A model generated the notes under the pieces. That model was not told the DNA's origin. It did no database searches and worked only from the letters and a program-made list of their open reading frames with translations. This document shows positions 41,964-49,220 of a DNA stretch of 64,000 nucleotides, piece by piece (within the stretch, counting starts at the first letter, position 1; each line of letters starts with the position of its first letter). Source of the stretch: Sandaracinus amylolyticus (GTDB lineage Bacteria; Myxococcota_A; Polyangia; Polyangiales; Sandaracinaceae); NCBI RefSeq assembly GCF_000737325.1, contig NZ_CP011125.1:310001-374000 (forward strand), read 5' to 3'. A program made the translations under genes and the position numbers.

Positions 41964-41971
41964 GGACTTGA
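41956..41971. promoter_or_regulatory. ArsR operator candidate 1 (TCAAG-N6-CTTGA)
   Basis: TCAAGCACGGACTTGA, with five-base half-sites around six bases, as in the second copy. It spans the GTG start of the ArsR gene, so binding would block either transcription or, if the longer start is used, it lies within the gene. Confidence 0.55.
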
Positions 41972-41994
41972 GTATTGCGACGTGCGCACGATTG

Positions 41995-42010
41995 TCAAGC
42001 GCGCGCTTGA
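41995..42010. promoter_or_regulatory. ArsR operator candidate 2 (perfect 16-bp palindrome)
   Basis: TCAAGCGCGCGCTTGA is fully palindromic and shares the half-site and length of the copy at 41956-41971. The centres are 39 bp apart, close to four helical turns, so both could be bound on one face of the DNA. Confidence 0.6.
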
Positions 42011-42040
42011 GCATTGGGTGGAGCACGTTGCGCGTAGTTC

Positions 42041-42066
42041 GATGATCGTCTAAATAGATGATCGTC
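42041..42066. promoter_or_regulatory. Tandem GATGATCGTC repeats before sdpR
   Basis: GATGATCGTC occurs at 42041-42050 and again at 42057-42066, with TAAATA between. GTTCGA and TCGAAC flank the pair as a dyad. The second copy ends 4 nt before the ATG of sdpR. This is a likely SdpR auto-regulation site and contains the only AT-rich box of the region (TAAATAGAT). Confidence 0.55.
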
Positions 42067-42070
42067 GAAC

Positions 42071-42367
42071 ATGAAGGACACGTTCTCCGCGCTCTCCGAC
42101 CCGACGCGACGCGCCATCTTGCGGCTCCTGCGGCGCGGCTCGCGCACCGCGGGCGAGATCGCCGACGAGTTCGAGCTCTCGAAGCCGACGCTCTCGCATC
42201 ACTTCCGCGTGCTCGAGGCCGCCGGGCTCGTGCGCTCGGAGAAGCGCGGCACGAGCGTGGTGTTCACGCTGCAGACCAACGTGCTCGAGGACGCGGCCGC
42301 GGAGCTGCTCGAGCTCGCCGGCAAGACCCCCGCGGCGTCCTCCCACAAGAAGAAGGTGAGGTCCTGA
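42071..42367 (+). CDS. sdpR: SdpR-type ArsR family autorepressor
   Basis: A 98-residue winged-helix regulator: MKDTFSALSDPTRRAILRLL, recognition helix region AGEIADEFELSKPTLSHHFRVLEAAGLV, wing EKRGTSVVFTL. This matches the SdpR autorepressor group. In Bacillus, SdpR represses sdpRI until SdpI binds toxin and traps SdpR at the membrane. Its stop overlaps the ATG of the SdpI-like gene (TGATG), so the pair is coupled. It diverges from the ArsR-SRPBCC module across 107 bp that contain all the operators described. Confidence 0.88.
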   Translation: MKDTFSALSDPTRRAILRLLRRGSRTAGEIADEFELSKPTLSHHFRVLEAAGLVRSEKRGTSVVFTLQTNVLEDAAAELLELAGKTPAASSHKKKVRS

Positions 42368-42972
42368 TGTCGTCGATGCGCTCGTCTTGGATCCTCGGCA
42401 CCGTCGCGCTCGTCGGCAGCGCGGTGGTGTATCCGTGGCTGCCTCCCGAGGTGCCGATCCACTTCGACGTCACGGGGCACGTCGACGGCACCGCGCCGAA
42501 GGCGATCGGCGCGTTCCTGCTGCCCGTGATCACGCTGCTGACGATCGCGATCGTCACGTGGGTGCATCGCCGCCGTCCCGAGCACGAGCGTGCGCCGATC
42601 GTCGCGACGACCTTGCTCTCGACCGCGCTGCTGACCGGGCTCCAGACGATCATCCTGCGCGCGGCGTTGCTCGGCGTGACCGACGTCGCGGTGGCGCTGG
42701 GCACGCTGCTCGCCCTCGCATCGCTCGGGCTCGCGCTGCTCTTGCCGCGTGTGCGTCGCAACCCCGTCGTCGGCATCCGCACGCCGTGGACGCTCGCGTC
42801 CGACGAGGTCTGGGCGCGCTCGCATCGGCTCGGCGGCTACTTCTTCGCCGCGGCGGGCGTGATCGGCCTCTCGGCGGTGCTGCTCGGGTGCCCGGCGGTC
42901 GCGGTGGTCGCGCTCGTGGCGGCGGCGGTCGCCGCGGGCGTGGGCTCGTGGTGGATCGCGCGCGAGGCGTGA
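42367..42972 (+). CDS. sdpI: SdpI-like membrane immunity protein
   Basis: A 201-residue membrane protein with six predicted helices. It opens with WILGTVALVGSAVVYPWLPPEVPIHFD, which is the DUF1648 signature ending in PxHFxxxGxxDG (VPIHFDVTGHVDG). The SdpI family signature NPVVGIRTPWTLASDEVWARSHRLGG follows near residue 135. Members give immunity to the SdpC cannibalism toxin. No sdpC, sdpA or sdpB gene is within view, so here the pair may protect against a neighbour's toxin or sense envelope stress. Translation is coupled to sdpR by TGATG. Confidence 0.9.
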   Translation: MSSMRSSWILGTVALVGSAVVYPWLPPEVPIHFDVTGHVDGTAPKAIGAFLLPVITLLTIAIVTWVHRRRPEHERAPIVATTLLSTALLTGLQTIILRAALLGVTDVAVALGTLLALASLGLALLLPRVRRNPVVGIRTPWTLASDEVWARSHRLGGYFFAAAGVIGLSAVLLGCPAVAVVALVAAAVAAGVGSWWIAREA

Positions 42973-43090
42973 GCGTGATCACCGGAAGCGTCGTCGTCGC
43001 GCGAGCATGGGCGCTCGCGGGACGGTCGGACGTGCCGGAGAAGGTCGGGCGCCCCGCACGTGCGGCACGACCGCCGCGAGCGTCATTCGA

Positions 43091-43501
43091 TCAGCGCTCG
43101 CCCGGACCGAGGATCGGCTTCACGTCGATCACCGGCGTGCCGTCGATCGCTTCGAGCGGTGCGACGCGCAGCCGGCCGTTCGTGATCTCGACGATGCGCA
43201 CGCGATGGAGCCCGATCGGGTTCGGGCGATCCGCCGAGCGCGTCGCGAAGACGCCGTGGAGCGGGCGGCTCGTGTCGTCGCGCGGATGCACGCGGAGCAG
43301 GGCGCGGTCGGCGCGGTGCAACCACGTGAGCACGAGGATCTCGTGACCGATCGCGAGGCCCTCGCTCGCGGGGACGAATCGTGGATCGAGCTCGATCCAC
43401 GCGTCGGGCGCGCCCTCGTCCCCTTGGCGCGGCGCGTCGGCGAGCGCGCGCAGCCCGGAGCGCACGATGCCGACCGGATGGATCGTGAGATCGTCGTTCA
43501 T
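43091..43501 (-). CDS. trmO: tRNA (t6A37) N6-methyltransferase TrmO-like
   Basis: A 136-residue TrmO/YaeB/TsaA domain protein. TrmO methylates N6-threonylcarbamoyladenosine at position 37 of tRNA-Thr with S-adenosylmethionine. Family motifs: IHPVGIVRSGLR, the ILVLTWLHRADRALLRVHPR segment, GVFATRSADRPNPIGLHRVRIVE (seen in two pieces) and the APLEAIDGTPVIDVKPIL end. The C-terminal domain of the longer E. coli protein is absent, as in many short homologues. The ATG at 43501 begins at MNDDLTIHPVG. The TerB-Coq4 gene ends 56 nt upstream on the same strand. Confidence 0.88.
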   Translation of the reverse strand: MNDDLTIHPVGIVRSGLRALADAPRQGDEGAPDAWIELDPRFVPASEGLAIGHEILVLTWLHRADRALLRVHPRDDTSRPLHGVFATRSADRPNPIGLHRVRIVEITNGRLRVAPLEAIDGTPVIDVKPILGPGER

Positions 43502-43557
43502 CGCGCCTGCTTCGCACGCCGCGCGCCGCTCCGCGAGCGCCCGCTCGCGCTCGCGCG

Positions 43558-44502
43558 CTACGCGGTGGGTAGCACGTTCAGCTCCGCGCGCAGCGCGTCG
43601 AGCGGCTTCGCGAAGTGATCCCACGGCCGGAAGTCGCTCCACATGTCGCGCTCCACGCGGCAGCCACGCGCGAACGCGCGCATCATCCGCTCGGGATCGG
43701 CGTGCATCGACTCCGCGGGCGCGACCGGCGCGACTTGCACGCCGAGGTGGTACTGCGCGAGGCCGAAGAGCAGTCCGTAGAGCGGATCGCCGCCGTGGCA
43801 CCCCGCTTGGAACGACGCGACCTCGATCTCGTCGGCGGGGCTGGTGCCGTAGCCGCCGAGCACGTGCAGACAGTCGTGCACCACGATGATCTCGGGGCCT
43901 GCGCCGGGCTCCCCGGGGAACGAGAAGCCGTTCGACTCGACGAAGTCGAAGTACGCGCGGCCCAGCGTGCCCGCGGGGCTCGCTGCGAGCGAGCGATAGC
44001 GCGCGGCGAGCGCGTGATCGGCGATGCCCATCATCGGCATGAGCTGCGCAACCATCGCGATCACGCCCTCTTCGCGCACCGTCTGTCGAACCTTGTGACC
44101 GGCGAGCGCGCGGCGCGCGATGTCGACGCGCGCGAGAAGGAGGTGGCGCTTCGCGAGCCGCCGCGCGGTGCGAACGGGCGCCGGGTCGAGCTCGAGCGCG
44201 GTGGCGAGACGAGCGAGCACGTCGACCTCGTCGTCGGTCGCGCGGCCGTCGACGCACGCGGCGATCACCGCGCCTGCGAGCACGCGCTCGCGGTGCGCTC
44301 CGGGGGCGATCGCGGCTGCGAGCGCATCGGTCGCGATCGGCTCGAGCGCGTCGAGATCGACGTGGCTGTGCAGCACGTGGTCCTGCACGCCGCGCAGGAA
44401 CGCGCGCTCGAGCGCGCTGAGCTCACCGTCGGCGATGCACACCGTGTAGAGCGCGCGCAGACCGGCGCGCGCGACGTCCTCGGGAACGCGGGAGAGCTGC
44501 AT
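43558..44502 (-). CDS. TerB-like domain fused to a Coq4-like domain
   Basis: A 314-residue soluble protein. Residues 10-110 look like a TerB/DjlA-type domain: ALYTVCIADGELSALERAFLRG with the conserved DGE, and later AACVDGRATDDEVDVLARLA. The C-terminal half is Coq4-like: GRAYFDFVESNGFSFPG, then HDCLH at residue 209 followed by exactly eleven residues and Glu, which is the zinc-binding HDxxHx11E motif of Coq4, which organises the CoQ synthesis complex and in yeast removes a ring carbon. The fused architecture was not expected. The ATG at 44502 was used; the frame upstream is open but has no family likeness. Confidence 0.85.
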   Translation of the reverse strand: MQLSRVPEDVARAGLRALYTVCIADGELSALERAFLRGVQDHVLHSHVDLDALEPIATDALAAAIAPGAHRERVLAGAVIAACVDGRATDDEVDVLARLATALELDPAPVRTARRLAKRHLLLARVDIARRALAGHKVRQTVREEGVIAMVAQLMPMMGIADHALAARYRSLAASPAGTLGRAYFDFVESNGFSFPGEPGAGPEIIVVHDCLHVLGGYGTSPADEIEVASFQAGCHGGDPLYGLLFGLAQYHLGVQVAPVAPAESMHADPERMMRAFARGCRVERDMWSDFRPWDHFAKPLDALRAELNVLPTA

Positions 44503-44872
44503 GATCGACCTCGATGAGGCCGTGGGTTCGGCGAGGCGCGCGCGCCAGGCACGCTCCGACGGGAGATCGCGCCCTACAGCTGCACCGCGTCTCGCCGACG
44601 CGCACCGGGCGCTCGGGGAGGCGCAGCGTCGACCGCTCGAACGTCGACGCGGCCATCGCGGCGTTCTGCGCGCCAGCGTAGTCACGCCCGAGCGCGTCCT
44701 GCTCCACGCGGAGTCGTGCTCGGCGATCGCGGTCAGGGCCTGAGCCGGCGCTTCTGCGCCCACGGCGCGGGGCCGCCACGGTGCCGCTGCACGAGGAACG
44801 GAGCCGACGATGCCGAGGCGCAGCGCACGATCTCACGACCGTGCGACCATGCGCGCTCGCAGGAGGTCGCAC
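44503..44872. other. 370-bp gap without a supported gene
   Basis: Lies between the divergent TerB-Coq4 and M23 genes. On the minus strand a stretch coding AGAQNAAMAASTFERSTL has fair G/C third positions, but it runs into the TerB-Coq4 gene without a stop and shows no family. I see no promoter, repeat or RNA gene that I can support. Confidence 0.4.
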
Positions 44873-45835
44873 GTGCTGGAGAAGATCGGACTGATCGAGG
44901 CGCTCGGGCTCTTGCCGCTCGATCGCACCGCACGCGAGGCGCGCATCGCGCTGCTGGGTGACGGGCAGACACCGAAGTCGCGCTTCGATCTGAGCTCGCT
45001 GCGCCAGCTCCAGCCGCGCTATTCGGTCCCGCTCTGGCTCGGCCGCGCGCCTCACGGACGTCTCGTCCCGATCACGAACTTGTTCAATCACCGGCAGCCG
45101 CCGCCCGAGCTCGGGTGGTCGGTGCGCGTCACCGACGTGCGCGACTTCCGCGGCGGCACGAACAGCTACGACAGCCACAACGGCACCGACTTCGCCGTCC
45201 CACCGGGCACGACCGTCGTCGCCGCCGCGCCCGCGACCGTGCTGCGCATCTCGAGCGAGTTCCATCGTGGTGGGCGAAAGGTCTTCCTCGATCACGGCCG
45301 CGGGCTCGCGACGAGCTACAACCACCTCGCGCGCTTCCTCGTGCGCCCCGGGCAGCGCGTCGCGCGCGGCGAGCCGATCGCGATCTCGGGCTACAGCGGG
45401 ATCGACGCGCTCGTGGGGTTCCCGTGGACTCCGCCGCACGTGCACTTCAACGTCTGGCTGAACGGCGAGTACGTCGATCCGTTCTCGTGCGAGGGCTCGA
45501 CGCCCGCGCTGTGGCGCACCGGCAATGCGCCGGTGCCTTCGAGCGATCACCACGATCACGCGCTCGAGCCGACGGCGTGGGACGAGCGTGTGCTCGACGC
45601 GATCGTCGCCGCGTGCGAGCACGCGCCCACGCGCGCCGAGCTCGAGTCCGCGCCGACGACGATCGAGCGCGCGGGCGCGGCGTTGATGCACCTCAACTAC
45701 TTCCCGACGCGGTTCGGATCGCGCGCTCGCGCGCTGCGCGCGTCGCTCTACCCGACGCACTTCGCGCGCGAGCCGCGGCTCGATCTGCCGTTCGCGCGCC
45801 GCGACTACGACGGAGTCCACTTTCCGGACCGCTGA
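44873..45835 (+). CDS. M23 family metallopeptidase without a signal peptide
   Basis: A 320-residue protein with a LytM-type peptidase domain. The GTG at 44873 follows AGGAGG at six bases, so the start is firm even though an ATG lies upstream. Zinc ligands are HNGTDFAVPPG (HxxxD) and the HxH in PHVHFNVWL. GTTVVAAAPATVLRIS and GRGLATSYNHLARFLV also fit. M23 enzymes cut peptidoglycan cross-bridges, yet no signal peptide or membrane helix is seen; the N-terminus is VLEKIGLIEALGLLP. It may be exported another way or act on a cytosolic target. About 100 C-terminal residues are unrecognised. Confidence 0.87.
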   Translation: MLEKIGLIEALGLLPLDRTAREARIALLGDGQTPKSRFDLSSLRQLQPRYSVPLWLGRAPHGRLVPITNLFNHRQPPPELGWSVRVTDVRDFRGGTNSYDSHNGTDFAVPPGTTVVAAAPATVLRISSEFHRGGRKVFLDHGRGLATSYNHLARFLVRPGQRVARGEPIAISGYSGIDALVGFPWTPPHVHFNVWLNGEYVDPFSCEGSTPALWRTGNAPVPSSDHHDHALEPTAWDERVLDAIVAACEHAPTRAELESAPTTIERAGAALMHLNYFPTRFGSRARALRASLYPTHFAREPRLDLPFARRDYDGVHFPDR

Positions 45836-45846
45836 GCGCCGGACGA

Positions 45847-46779
45847 TCAGCGCGGCACGCAGCGATCCGAGACGCATCCCTCGAAGCCGTGCGCGACGCA
45901 GTCGTACGCACGACGCACGCCGTCGTGGCCGCAGTACTCGATCACCCCGTCGCGGCACGAGCCCCCGCCCGAGCCGCACTCGGCGTCGTCGGGCGCGACG
46001 CAGCCCGCGCCGAGCGTGCCGAACCCGCGACATCGCATCCCGAGCGCAGCGCAGTCGATCGGGCCCGCCGTCCGACCGCTGATCGGCTCGCACGGCACGA
46101 ACACGTCTCCCTCGCACGTCTCGCGGGTGCACGCTGCGCCCGCGCCGACGCACGTGCCCGCGGTCTCGGAGCACTCCGAGCCGGCACGGCACGTGCCGGT
46201 GGTCAGCACGCCTCCCGAGCACGTCGTGAGCGAACGACCGTTGCACGTCGTGACGATCGCGTCCGACGGCGGGCAGGTGCCGAGCGCGCAGCGAGGGCTC
46301 CCGTCGGTCGACGCCACGCACACCAGGTCGTGCACCGCGCACGCCTGCCGCACGCGCATCCGCGGCTCACCGAACGCGCCACCGCCGGTGCAGAAGGTCA
46401 CCGCGTCCTCGTCGCAGCGTGGTGCGAGCTCGCACGTCTCCACGACCTCGATCGTGAATCCGAGGCACTCGCGGACGCGCTCGCAGTCGCCGCCTGCGCG
46501 CACGACGCAGACGATCTGATCGTGGTTCATTCCGAACGAAGGCCCGAACGAGTAGAAGGGCCCGCCGATCAGGAGCTCCTGTGCGACGAGCCCCACGAAC
46601 GAGCCGGACAACGTCTGCCCTCCGCCGAGGGACACTGGGACGCACGCGCCGAGCGCTGCCACGAGCTGCTCCGCGGTCTCGGCGCGAGTGAGCGCCGGCG
46701 TGGACGGCCCGCACGAGATCGCGACCGGCATGAGCAGACAGACGAGCCATCGAGCGGAGCGTGGGAATCGGGCGCGCAT
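45847..46779 (-). CDS. Cys-rich lipoprotein
   Basis: A 310-residue lipoprotein: signal peptide LVCLLMPVAISCG, then a first domain of about 130 residues with three Cys pairs and a Gly-rich stretch (GGPFYSFGPSFGMNHDQIVC). Next come four or five repeats of about 45 residues, each with four Cys, of the kind CNGRSLTTCSGGVLTTGTCRAG, CEGDVFVPCEP and CRDGVIEYCGHDGVRRAYDC. These resemble the Cys modules of other myxobacterial surface proteins. GGAGGA precedes the ATG. It converges with the M23 gene (11 nt apart). Function unknown. Confidence 0.8.
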   Translation of the reverse strand: MRARFPRSARWLVCLLMPVAISCGPSTPALTRAETAEQLVAALGACVPVSLGGGQTLSGSFVGLVAQELLIGGPFYSFGPSFGMNHDQIVCVVRAGGDCERVRECLGFTIEVVETCELAPRCDEDAVTFCTGGGAFGEPRMRVRQACAVHDLVCVASTDGSPRCALGTCPPSDAIVTTCNGRSLTTCSGGVLTTGTCRAGSECSETAGTCVGAGAACTRETCEGDVFVPCEPISGRTAGPIDCAALGMRCRGFGTLGAGCVAPDDAECGSGGGSCRDGVIEYCGHDGVRRAYDCVAHGFEGCVSDRCVPR

Positions 46780-46800
46780 TCGAGCTGATCCTCCGTGCGG

Positions 46801-46806
46801 TAGAGT
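46801..46806 (+). promoter_or_regulatory. Candidate -10 element (TAGAGT) of the ATL gene
   Basis: A TAnnnT box 5 nt before the ATG, with no Shine-Dalgarno between. It is closer than ideal for a leaderless start but fits the trend. It also faces the divergent lipoprotein start 22 nt upstream. Confidence 0.35.
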
Positions 46807-46811
46807 GTTGC

Positions 46812-47147
46812 ATGGCGAAGCCGCGCGCGCGTGATCCCGAGGAGACTCCGCCCTTCGAGCGGGTGCAGGCGCTGGTGAAGCGCATCCCGCGCGGGCGCGT
46901 CGCGACGTACGGGCAGCTCTCGCGGATGATCGACGGACGGCTCACGCCGGTGGGTGTGGGCTGGGCGATCCGCGCTGCGAGCGACGCGATCCCGTGGCAG
47001 CGCGTGGTCGGGGCGAAGGGACGCATCTCGACGGAGCGCGAGCATCCGGGGCTGCAGCGCGAGATGCTCGAGTCGGAAGGTGTGCGCTTCGACGACGAAG
47101 GGCGCGTCGACCTCGAGCGACACGGCTGGGAGCCGTCTGTGCGCTGA
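46812..47147 (+). CDS. Alkyltransferase-like (ATL) DNA repair protein
   Basis: A 111-residue member of the O6-alkylguanine-DNA alkyltransferase family. Parts kept are the helix-turn-helix with its minor-groove Arg finger (RVATYGQLSRMI) and VGWAIRAASDAIPWQRVVGAKG. The active-site Cys of PCHRV is replaced by Trp62 in PWQRVV. This is the hallmark of ATL proteins, which bind and flip alkylated guanine without repairing it and flag it for nucleotide excision repair. The N-terminal domain of Ada/Ogt is absent, as in other ATLs. The inverted-repeat element begins 11 nt after the stop. Confidence 0.92.
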   Translation: MAKPRARDPEETPPFERVQALVKRIPRGRVATYGQLSRMIDGRLTPVGVGWAIRAASDAIPWQRVVGAKGRISTEREHPGLQREMLESEGVRFDDEGRVDLERHGWEPSVR

Positions 47148-47157
47148 GGAGACTCTT

Positions 47158-47403
47158 GAGGAGAGCAGGAGGAGAAGGAAGACCACGTCGTGGTGCGTGC
47201 CTGTCGACTCACCGCGCGGACTTCTTCAGGAGAGCAGGAGAGTTCGGAAGACCACGTCGCGTGCGTGCCTGTCGACTCAACGCGCGACGAAGGCGCCAAC
47301 GAGAGTTGGTTGGTGCGCGTGCAGTCGAGTCGCACCACGGGGGCCCGTGCCGTGGTCTTCCTTCTCCTCCTGCTCTCCTCATCAATTCGTTCCTGCTCTC
47401 CTA
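47158..47403. repeat. Inverted-repeat element with internal direct repeats
   Basis: The ends are perfect 29-bp inverted repeats: 47158-47186 and 47352-47380. Inside are two direct copies of about 59 bp (47161-47219 and 47230-47288, offset 69 bp), each with GAAGACCACGTCG and GTGCGTGCCTGTCGACTCA. The purine-rich arm GGAGAGCAGG occurs again, inverted, at about 47391-47403, where it contains the DUF2267 stop codon. It lies between two convergent genes. It has the look of a non-autonomous mobile palindromic element or a duplicated bidirectional terminator. No open frame is supported. Confidence 0.8.
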
Positions 47404-48003
47404 GGTGCGTTTCGAGCGGCCTTCGGCGAGGGTGTCGTGCTGCTGCTCCTGGCGCGTGCCGTGCGCCGTCGACAGGCGCTCGTCGTCGTGCGCGACGCCC
47501 GTGACCGAGTCGACGTGGGCCGGTGGATGGTGCGCGCGCGCGAGCGGATCGTCGCTGCCGGGATGACCTTCCGAGAGCGTCGTTCTCGGATGCTCGTCGT
47601 GGTGCGCGACGGGCGGGGGCGCGAAGCGTCGCGGCTGGAGGAGGCGCACCACGCTCGGATCGAGCTCGGCCTCCGCGAGGCGCATCGTCTCGTCGTCGAG
47701 GTGCTCGCCGATCACCGACGCGACCGCGCTGAGGTGCTCGATCCCGAGCGCTGCGCGGACACCCTCGCGGCGCGCGGTGCGCGCGACGATCGCGCTCGCG
47801 TCGCCCCCGAGCTCGTGGCCGATCACCGCGCGCATGATCGTCGCGGCGCCCGGCGGGAGCGCCTCCGCGATGTGGTCGGCGAGACACCGCGAGCACGCCT
47901 CTGCGAGCACGCGCAGCGTGACGTCGATCGCACGATCCGCCTCGTCGGCGCCGAGCGGGCCCAGGCGCTCTCGCGCGAGCTCCCGGAAAGTCGTGTCGTC
48001 CAC
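47401..48003 (-). CDS. DUF2267-like protein with His-rich tail
   Basis: About 200 residues from the GTG at 48003 (an alternative start lies 33 nt earlier). The N-terminal 125 residues are helical and look like DUF2267: FRELARERLGPLGADEADRAIDVTLRVLAEACSRCLADHIAEALPPG (in overlapping parts) with the typical LxxxLP turn, then a second half-repeat. The last 75 residues are low-complexity and His-rich (HHDEHPRTTLSEGHPG, ARAHHPPAHVDSV), which may bind metal. The stop codon lies within the outer arm of the inverted-repeat element. Function of the family is unknown. Confidence 0.65.
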   Translation of the reverse strand: MDDTTFRELARERLGPLGADEADRAIDVTLRVLAEACSRCLADHIAEALPPGAATIMRAVIGHELGGDASAIVARTARREGVRAALGIEHLSAVASVIGEHLDDETMRLAEAELDPSVVRLLQPRRFAPPPVAHHDEHPRTTLSEGHPGSDDPLARAHHPPAHVDSVTGVAHDDERLSTAHGTRQEQQHDTLAEGRSKRT

Positions 48004-48045
48004 GAGGATCGACCTACGCCCCGATCGAGCGCACACACGTTCTGC

Positions 48046-48684
48046 TCAGCGCGTGAGCTCGAGCCCGATGCGCACGGTGCTCGTGCACTCGGGCGCGCCG
48101 GTCTCGCAGGTGCGCACGCGGAAGTGGCCGAGGAACGCGAACCGCACCGCGCGACCTTCGGCGTCGCGCTCGGGCTCCGCGCGCACCCAGCGCTGATCGA
48201 GCTCGAAGCCGTCGAGCGCGCCCGTGTGCGCGCGCTCGACGTCGAGCGCGCCGCCGAGCGGATGCGCGCGCGGATCGTCGAGGAGGATCAGCTGGGAGAC
48301 GTCGGGCCGCAGCGCGCTGCGCTCGTGCCACGGGCGCTCGATGGCGGTCACGCGAGCGCAGACCTCGCCGGACTCGGCGACGACGTGCTCGACGTCGACG
48401 TGATCCGTCCACAACCCGGACAGCACGGCGCCGTCCAGCGCGACGAACAACAGGTGCTCCTCGTCGATGCGCACGGTGACCGGCGCGAGCTCGGTCGCGA
48501 CGTCGGTGACCACGAGCTCTCCGTCCTCCTCCCGCAGGAGCGACGCGCGGTAGGTCCATTCGCCGGCGAAGTCGGCCTTCGCGACGTGGAACACCGAGCC
48601 GCTGCACGTCGGTCGCTCGAGGCGCTCGCCGCTGCACCCGACTGCGAGCGCGACAACCAAGAGCGAGCTCGTCGTCCGAAGCAT
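48046..48684 (-). CDS. Lipoprotein of unknown function
   Basis: A 212-residue lipoprotein: signal peptide SSLLVVALAVGCSG. The mature part begins with a Cys-containing stretch, then a segment VAKADFAGEWTYRASLLRE, which reminds me of the N-terminal module of large zinc-metalloprotease lipoproteins of this group, but no protease domain follows. The rest is beta-rich with two Cys near the end (VRTCETGAPECTSTV). The ATG at 48684 gives the proper signal peptide. It diverges from the PrsW-like gene across the 42-bp palindromic array. Confidence 0.7.
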   Translation of the reverse strand: MLRTTSSLLVVALAVGCSGERLERPTCSGSVFHVAKADFAGEWTYRASLLREEDGELVVTDVATELAPVTVRIDEEHLLFVALDGAVLSGLWTDHVDVEHVVAESGEVCARVTAIERPWHERSALRPDVSQLILLDDPRAHPLGGALDVERAHTGALDGFELDQRWVRAEPERDAEGRAVRFAFLGHFRVRTCETGAPECTSTVRIGLELTR

Positions 48685-48820
48685 GCCGCGCGTCGAGCAA
48701 ACCACGGACCGCGCAGATGCGCTGAAAAACGGCGGGCGCGAGCGCGCGATCGTGCGCTCGCTGACGCTCGGGGTCAGCCGCGGAACGCGCCCTCGACCCG
48801 GCGCGACGACCTGGGTCGTG

Positions 48821-49050
48821 GATCCCGGACCCGAAATCCGACCCCAGGCGACCCGCTTGCCGCGCCTGGACTCGAAATCCAGCCCTCGACGACTTCACTT
48901 GCCGCGCGCGAATTCGAAATCCAGTCGGGACAACTTCACTTGCCCTTCCCTGGATTTGAAATCCAGTTCGGACAACTTCGGTTGCCGTCCCGGGGTCGGA
49001 AACCGTGGAACGACGACTTCGATCGTCGATCCCTGGATTCGAAATCCAGG
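48821..49050. repeat. Tandem array of 42-bp palindromic units
   Basis: Five to six degenerate units with a 42-bp period. Each has a core like CTGGATTCGAAATCCAG, a dyad around CGA, followed by a spacer like GACAACTTCACTTGCC. Cores are at 48821-48840 (decayed), 48865-48882, 48910-48924, 48949-48966, 48992-49008 (decayed) and 49032-49050 (perfect, CCTGGATT-CGA-AATCCAGG). The ends of cores 2, 3 and 4 are exactly 42 bp apart. The array fills the space between divergent genes. The period is not that of a CRISPR with unique spacers because the spacers are alike. Confidence 0.8.
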
Positions 49051-49220
49051 AACGACGACCGCGAGCGTCCATCGGCGCCCTGACGGCGTCGCGCGACGTT
49101 CGAGGTCGTCGTTCGGCGCCTCTGCCGTGTCTCGCGACCGCTCGCGTCCCCGCGCCGGCTCGCGGCGGGTGCGCCGGTCGACCTCGCCGCTTCGCGGGCG
49201 CGCTGGTGCATCATCGAGTC

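Noticed and set aside
44501-44743. Small gene starting at ATG 44501
   Set aside because: It lies at the divergent start of the TerB-Coq4 gene, is Arg/Ala-rich, and no Shine-Dalgarno or family likeness is seen.
48821-49050. CRISPR array or 14-residue coding repeats
   Set aside because: The spacers between palindromes resemble each other rather than being unique, and cores decay at both ends. Translated on either strand the units give no conserved protein pattern, start or ribosome site.
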